DNA of 9,495 bases from an uncultured Streptococcus sp. (GTDB taxonomy: Bacteria > Bacillota > Bacilli > Lactobacillales > Streptococcaceae), in assembly GCF_938020365.1 (NCBI RefSeq), contig NZ_CALIIB010000090.1, forward strand, positions 1 to 9,495, read 5' to 3'. A model generated the notes under the pieces. That model made no database searches, was not told the origin of the DNA, and saw only the letters and a list, made by a program, of their open reading frames with translations. Position numbers and translations under genes: made by a program. This document shows, piece after piece, positions 6,393 through 9,495 of this stretch. The stretch's first letter is position 1, and every line of letters starts with the position of its first letter.

Positions 6393-7337
6393 ATGAAGCA
6401 AGTATTTTTATCAACAACAACCGAGTTCAAGGAAATTGATACACTTGAATCAGGAACTTGGATAAATATGGTAAATCCTTCCCAAAATGAATCTTTAGAA
6501 ATCGCAAACGCCTTTGGCATTGACATAGCCGACCTACGAGCACCACTCGATGCCGAGGAAATGTCTCGTGTCACCATCGAGGATGAGTACACACTGATCA
6601 TCGTAGACGTACCCATCACTGAGGAGCGGAATAACCAGACTTACTATGTTACTATCCCGCTTGGTATTATCATCACAGAAGAAGCTATCATCACGACTTG
6701 CTTGGAAAAGCTGCCCCTACTGGATATCTTTATCCACCGTCGCCTGCGCAACTTTTATACTTTCATGCGGTCACGTTTTATCTTTCAGATTCTCTACCGC
6801 AATGCCGAGCTATATCTGACAGCCCTGCGTTCCATTGACCGCAAGAGTGAGCAGATTGAAAGCCAACTGCACCAGTCGACTCGAAATGAAGAACTGATTG
6901 AGCTCATGGAGCTGGAAAAGACCATCGTCTATTTCAAAGCCTCCCTCAAAACCAATGAGCGCGTGATTAAAAAACTGACCAGCTCTACCAGCAATATTAA
7001 GAAATACTTGGAAGATGAGGATTTGCTGGAAGATACCTTGATCGAGACCCAGCAGGCCATCGAGATGGCTGATATTTATGGAAATATCCTCCACAGCATG
7101 ACAGATACTTTTGCTTCCATTATTTCCAACAACCAAAATAATGTCATGAAGACACTGGCTTTGGTAACTGTTGTTATGTCCATCCCGACCATGCTCTTCT
7201 CAGCCTATGGGATGAACTTCAAAGATAATGAACTGCCTCTAAATGGCGAGCCACATGCCTTCTGGATTATCATGTTTATCGCCTTTGCTCTGAGTGGCTC
7301 TCTGACCCTCTACCTCTTCCATAAAAAATTATTCTAA
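6393..7337 (+). CDS. corA: CorA-family divalent metal ion (probably Mg2+) transporter
   Basis: An inner-membrane pentameric channel of the 2-TM-GxN family, normally moving Mg2+ and sometimes Co2+ or other divalent cations. Its 314 residues fit the family. Residues about 1-130 form the cytoplasmic alpha/beta domain. A long charged helical region follows (about 130-250, for example LTALRSIDRKSEQIESQLH), the stalk leading into TM1. TM1 (about 253-272) ends in the signature YGMN (272-275), and TM2 (about 291-309) ends in the basic tail HKKLF. The loop after GMN (FKDNELPLNGEPHAFW) is acidic, as expected. The ATG follows AGGAGG at good spacing. The substrate cannot be read from sequence, and some relatives are exporters. 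It is probably co-transcribed with the DUF1129 gene 18 bases downstream. Confidence 0.93.
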   Translation: MKQVFLSTTTEFKEIDTLESGTWINMVNPSQNESLEIANAFGIDIADLRAPLDAEEMSRVTIEDEYTLIIVDVPITEERNNQTYYVTIPLGIIITEEAIITTCLEKLPLLDIFIHRRLRNFYTFMRSRFIFQILYRNAELYLTALRSIDRKSEQIESQLHQSTRNEELIELMELEKTIVYFKASLKTNERVIKKLTSSTSNIKKYLEDEDLLEDTLIETQQAIEMADIYGNILHSMTDTFASIISNNQNNVMKTLALVTVVMSIPTMLFSAYGMNFKDNELPLNGEPHAFWIIMFIAFALSGSLTLYLFHKKLF

Positions 7338-7355
7338 CCACCAGAAAGGACGCTT

Positions 7356-8030
7356 ATGTCACAAGTAGTATCAGACAAACTAACTAAGAAAAATAAGGAA
7401 TTTCTCCACATCGCTACTCATCAACTCCTCAAAGATGGCAAATCCGACGAAGAAGTAAAAGCGATCTTAGAAGAGATCATTCCAAACATTTTAGAAAATC
7501 AGGCCAAGGGTATCCCTGCCCGTGCTCTCTATGGAGCACCAACTTACTGGGCTTCTTCTCTCACTGCCAAAGAGCGCTATGATGCCGAGCATCCAAAACA
7601 AAACGATGATCCAAAATGGATGATGCTGGATTCCGTCCTCTTCATTTTCGGTTTCTTCACTGTTCTGACTTCCATCGTCAATTTGGCATCTTCTAAACCG
7701 TCTGTTTACGGCATGACGACACTTGTCTTTGGTAGTATTGTCGGCGGTCTCGCTTTCTACGCCCTCTATCATTTCGTTTACCGTTTTTACGGACCAGATA
7801 CTGAGCGTCGCCAGCGTCCACACCTACTCAAATCTATCCTTATCATGCTAGTAGCCATTGGGCTTTGGACCCTTTCAATCATTGGTTCTAGCTTACTGCC
7901 CGACTCTCTCAACCCGCATTTGTCAAATATCGTCGTTGCCATCATCGGAGGGATCACCCTAGCACTCCGTTTTTACCTCAAGAAGCGCTTCAATATCAAG
8001 AGTGCGACTATGGGACCAGCGAAATACTAA
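7356..8030 (+). CDS. DUF1129-family integral membrane protein, function unknown
   Basis: A 224-residue protein resembling the DUF1129 family of Lactobacillales membrane proteins. The N-terminal 85 residues are hydrophilic and cytoplasmic-looking: a helical stretch (KKNKEFLHIATHQLLKDGKS, then DEEVKAILEEIIPNILENQA) and an ARALYGAPTYWA segment. Four hydrophobic segments follow, at about 89-111, 117-140, 158-181 and 190-208, with YHFVYRFYGPD after the second and a basic end (FYLKKRF). There is no signal peptide and no recognisable catalytic motif. AAAGGA precedes the ATG. The gene lies 18 bases after corA, so the two probably form an operon and might work together in metal transport or membrane homeostasis, but that is only inferred from position. 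It ends at a hairpin terminator. Confidence 0.85.
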   Translation: MSQVVSDKLTKKNKEFLHIATHQLLKDGKSDEEVKAILEEIIPNILENQAKGIPARALYGAPTYWASSLTAKERYDAEHPKQNDDPKWMMLDSVLFIFGFFTVLTSIVNLASSKPSVYGMTTLVFGSIVGGLAFYALYHFVYRFYGPDTERRQRPHLLKSILIMLVAIGLWTLSIIGSSLLPDSLNPHLSNIVVAIIGGITLALRFYLKKRFNIKSATMGPAKY

Positions 8031-8041
8031 GCAGCATAAAG

Positions 8042-8067
8042 AAGAGGTTTTGCAACCTCTTTTATTT
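8042..8067 (+). terminator. Intrinsic terminator after the DUF1129 gene
   Basis: AAGAGGTT (8042-8049), loop TTGC, AACCTCTT (8054-8061), then TTATTTT on the plus strand. It covers the end of the converging acetyltransferase gene, whose stop codon is at 8062-8064. On the minus strand the tail is poor (CTTTATG), so it ends that transcript less efficiently. Confidence 0.8.
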
Positions 8068-8571
8068 TGCCCTTTTTGAAAAATATAAGACCAAGTCATC
8101 GTTATTCTCGCACGAAGCATAGGGCGTGAGTGGCTGATTTTGAAACCAAACTCCTGACCCATCTGGCATATAACCGCGACCTACATATAGTCGTTGTGCT
8201 GGACCATAGCCTTTATGCAGCCCAACGCCCAAGCTAACCACATCTGAATAATACTGTGCTACTTGCTCTGCTTTGTCCAATAAAGCTGTGCCGATTCCTC
8301 GCTTTTGGAAACTTTCAAAAACATTAAAATCCGTTAACTCAGGATAAAGACTAGCAAAGGGTCCATGCTTTGCCAAGGGAATAACCGTAATGTAACCAGC
8401 CAAAGATTCCCCAACAACCGCCACCAAAACTTGGCGCTCACCCGCCTCTTGCTCCAGAAAGTAGTTTTTTAAAATCTCTCTCCGTCCAGGCCAGCCTTGC
8501 TGGATAAAAGCATTTGATAAGCCTTCAATATCCTCAAAAAGCATCTTTCTGATGGCTAGTTCTTCTGTCAT
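8062..8571 (-). CDS. GNAT-family N-acetyltransferase, substrate unknown
   Basis: A 169-residue cytoplasmic protein with one GNAT domain, which transfers an acetyl group from acetyl-CoA to an amine. Visible parts: the early helix LFEDIEGLSNAFIQQGWPGR; strands around 47-66 (QVLVAVVGESLAGYITVIPL); the acetyl-CoA pyrophosphate loop QKRGIGTALLD (89-99, of the Q/R-x-x-G-x-G/A type); and the late motif AQRLYVGRGYMPDG (125-138) with Y129, often the general acid in the superfamily. The substrate cannot be deduced; related proteins are sometimes labelled aminoglycoside acetyltransferases, which I would not assume. The ATG is preceded by GGGAGG six bases upstream, and it has its own promoter. It stands alone between the converging corA unit and the rpsR terminator. 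Confidence 0.88.
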   Translation of the reverse strand: MTEELAIRKMLFEDIEGLSNAFIQQGWPGRREILKNYFLEQEAGERQVLVAVVGESLAGYITVIPLAKHGPFASLYPELTDFNVFESFQKRGIGTALLDKAEQVAQYYSDVVSLGVGLHKGYGPAQRLYVGRGYMPDGSGVWFQNQPLTPYASCENNDDLVLYFSKRAK

Positions 8572-8603
8572 GGCAAACCTCCCATATCTCGATAGTTGCT
8601 CCT

Positions 8604-8632
8604 ATTATAGCACTGTCCCTTCCTATCATCAA
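8604..8632 (-). promoter_or_regulatory. Promoter of the GNAT acetyltransferase gene
   Basis: Minus strand: TTGATG (8627-8632), a 17-base spacer, then TATAAT (8604-8609) preceded by TGC, an extended -10. It lies just past the rpsR terminator tail, so the gene is independently transcribed rather than being the tail of the ribosomal operon. Confidence 0.8.
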
Positions 8633-8638
8633 GACAGC

Positions 8639-8664
8639 AAAAATCCCTGCTAGAAGCAGGGATT
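8639..8664 (-). terminator. Intrinsic terminator of the rpsF-ssb-rpsR operon
   Basis: A perfect 10-bp stem AATCCCTGCT / AGCAGGGATT (8642-8651 and 8655-8664) with a three-base loop. On the minus strand it ends in TTTTT. It starts four bases after the rpsR stop codon. Confidence 0.92.
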
Positions 8665-8668
8665 CATA

Positions 8669-8908
8669 TTAGTCTTCATTTACGAAAGGCATCAAAGCCA
8701 TTACGCGAGCGCGTTTGATAGCTGTTGTTACTTTACGTTGGTTTTTAGCTGAAGTTCCTGTTACACGACGAGGAAGAATTTTCCCACGTTCTGAAACGAA
8801 ACGGCTAAGAAGCTCAGTATCTTTGTAATCAACATATTCAATCTTGTTTGCTGCGATGTAATCAACTTTTTTACGGCGTTTGAATCCGCCACGACGTTGT
8901 TGAGCCAT
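8669..8908 (-). CDS. rpsR: Small ribosomal subunit protein S18 (bS18)
   Basis: A 79-residue protein of the 30S platform that binds 16S rRNA together with S6. It opens MAQQRRGGFKRRKKVDYIAA and carries the family core DYKDTELLSRFVSERGKILP followed by RRVTGTSAKNQRKVTTAIKR. No cysteines are present, so it is the zinc-free form. The N-terminal basic patch and length are normal. AAAGGAG sits six bases before the ATG. It follows ssb with a 41-base gap and closes the rpsF-ssb-rpsR operon. Co-expression with S6, its binding partner, is well established for this gene order. Confidence 0.98.
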   Translation of the reverse strand: MAQQRRGGFKRRKKVDYIAANKIEYVDYKDTELLSRFVSERGKILPRRVTGTSAKNQRKVTTAIKRARVMALMPFVNED

Positions 8909-8949
8909 GTTATTCTCCTTTATATTATAGTTCTAGTTTTGTCCATTAT

Positions 8950-9429
8950 TTAGAATGGTAAATCATCGTCTGAGATGTCCATCGGGTTTGAATTGCCGAA
9001 TGGGCTTTCATCACGAGAAAAATTCGGTACTTGGTTGAATGAGTCAGCATTACCATAGCTTGGTGCAGAGTTTCCACCGAAGCCAGCTGAAGGCTGCCCT
9101 TCACGACTTGCACGACTTTCCAGAAGCTGGAAGTTGTCTGCAACGACTTCTGTGACATAGACACGCTGGCCTTGCTGATTGTCGTAGTTACGAGTCTGAA
9201 TGCGACCAGTAATTCCGATTAGAGCGCCTTTTTTGGCCCAATTAGCAAGATTTTCTGCCTGCTGACGCCAGATAACAACATTGATAAAGTCCGCTTCACG
9301 CTCACCACTTTGGTTTTTAAAGTTGCGATTAACAGCCAGAGTAAAGGTTGCGACCGCTTGGTTTTGCGGTGTATAGCGAAGTTCAGCATCACGGGTCATA
9401 CGTCCCACAAGTACAACGTTATTAATCAT
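8950..9429 (-). CDS. ssb: Single-stranded DNA-binding protein SSB
   Basis: Coats single-stranded DNA during replication, recombination and repair and recruits partner proteins. The 159 residues begin MINNVVLVGRMTRDAELRYT, continuing the OB fold to about residue 107 (ATFTLAVNRNF, ADFINVVIWRQQAENLANW, GITGRIQTRNYDNQQGQRVYV). A glycine, serine, asparagine and proline-rich flexible linker follows, then the acidic tip MDISDDDLPF that docks partner proteins. This is the chromosomal paralog, as shown by its place between rpsF and rpsR and its full acidic tail. AAGG lies six bases upstream of the ATG, and the gap to rpsF is 11 bases. In competent streptococci a second, shorter paralog (SsbB) usually exists elsewhere. 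Confidence 0.98.
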   Translation of the reverse strand: MINNVVLVGRMTRDAELRYTPQNQAVATFTLAVNRNFKNQSGEREADFINVVIWRQQAENLANWAKKGALIGITGRIQTRNYDNQQGQRVYVTEVVADNFQLLESRASREGQPSAGFGGNSAPSYGNADSFNQVPNFSRDESPFGNSNPMDISDDDLPF

Positions 9430-9440
9430 AATTTACCTTC

Positions 9441-9495
9441 TTAAGCGTCAAGTTTGACGATCATGTGACGAAGAATGTCAGCGTTGATTTTTGAA
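9441..9495 (-). CDS. rpsF: Small ribosomal subunit protein S6 (bS6), C-terminal fragment at window edge
   Basis: Only the last 17 complete codons and the stop are in the window: SKINADILRHMIVKLDA followed by TAA. This matches the C-terminus of streptococcal S6, whose full length is about 96 residues. S6 binds 16S rRNA with S18, encoded two genes downstream. The start, operon promoter and any S6-S18 leader binding site lie beyond base 9495. Identity rests on the short tail plus the operon context ahead of ssb and rpsR. Confidence 0.92.
   Translation of the reverse strand, partial: SKINADILRHMIVKLDA

Noticed and set aside
8924..8929. TATAAT on the minus strand between ssb and rpsR, a possible internal promoter
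   Set aside because: No -35 lies 16-18 bases upstream, and a start from it would fall in the rpsR ribosome binding site. It is probably chance AT-richness.
1..9495. Possible mobile element, CRISPR array, defence system or biosynthetic cluster
   Set aside because: I saw no transposase, integrase, direct-repeat array, Cas or nuclease-like gene. Almost all the sequence is accounted for by core genes and their control regions.

Overview
The window looks like ordinary, intact core chromosome from a Streptococcus, probably an oral or viridans-type species; I cannot fix the species. The reasons are the rpsF-ssb-rpsR operon with a streptococcal S18 sequence, a full-length CodY followed at once by a nicotinamidase gene, an AlaA-type aminotransferase beside codY, the uvrA/corA divergent pair, moderate-to-low GC, SigA-type promoters often with TGn-extended -10 boxes, and GGAGG-type ribosome binding sites. 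No insertion sequence, prophage gene, CRISPR array, tRNA, rRNA or toxin-antitoxin pair is visible, and no gene shows obvious foreign composition.

Layout, left to right. Bases 1-408 (minus) are the first 136 codons of the nicotinamidase pncA; the window edge cuts it right at its catalytic cysteine. It overlaps by one base the stop codon of codY (408-1196, minus), the global nutrient regulator. The 212-base gap above codY holds a well-formed codY promoter, a near-perfect CodY box touching its -35, and two tandem intrinsic terminators for alaA (1409-2623, minus). Next, divergently, comes a UspA-family stress gene (2881-3336, plus). It converges on uvrA (3445-6279, minus) across a strong two-way terminator. 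uvrA is divergent from corA (6393-7337, plus), which is followed 18 bases later by a DUF1129 membrane protein gene (7356-8030, plus). That pair converges on a GNAT acetyltransferase gene (8062-8571, minus) with a shared hairpin. The right end is the rpsF-ssb-rpsR operon, all minus strand: the last 17 full codons of rpsF (9441-9495), ssb (8950-9429) and rpsR (8669-8908), closed by an intrinsic terminator.

Functional links. codY and pncA are probably co-transcribed and translationally coupled, placing NAD salvage under the autoregulated CodY promoter. alaA links pyruvate, glutamate and alanine, close to the amino-acid-sensing regulator but with its own promoter and terminators. uvrA is a single-gene unit for nucleotide excision repair. 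corA and the DUF1129 gene form a two-gene membrane unit. The ribosomal operon makes S6, single-stranded DNA-binding protein and S18.

I found no convincing undescribed biological system. The points worth a second look are regulatory: the CodY box at the codY promoter, tandem terminators in the alaA-codY gap, weaker CodY-like sequences at the usp and uvrA/corA promoters, and an inverted repeat in the usp leader.
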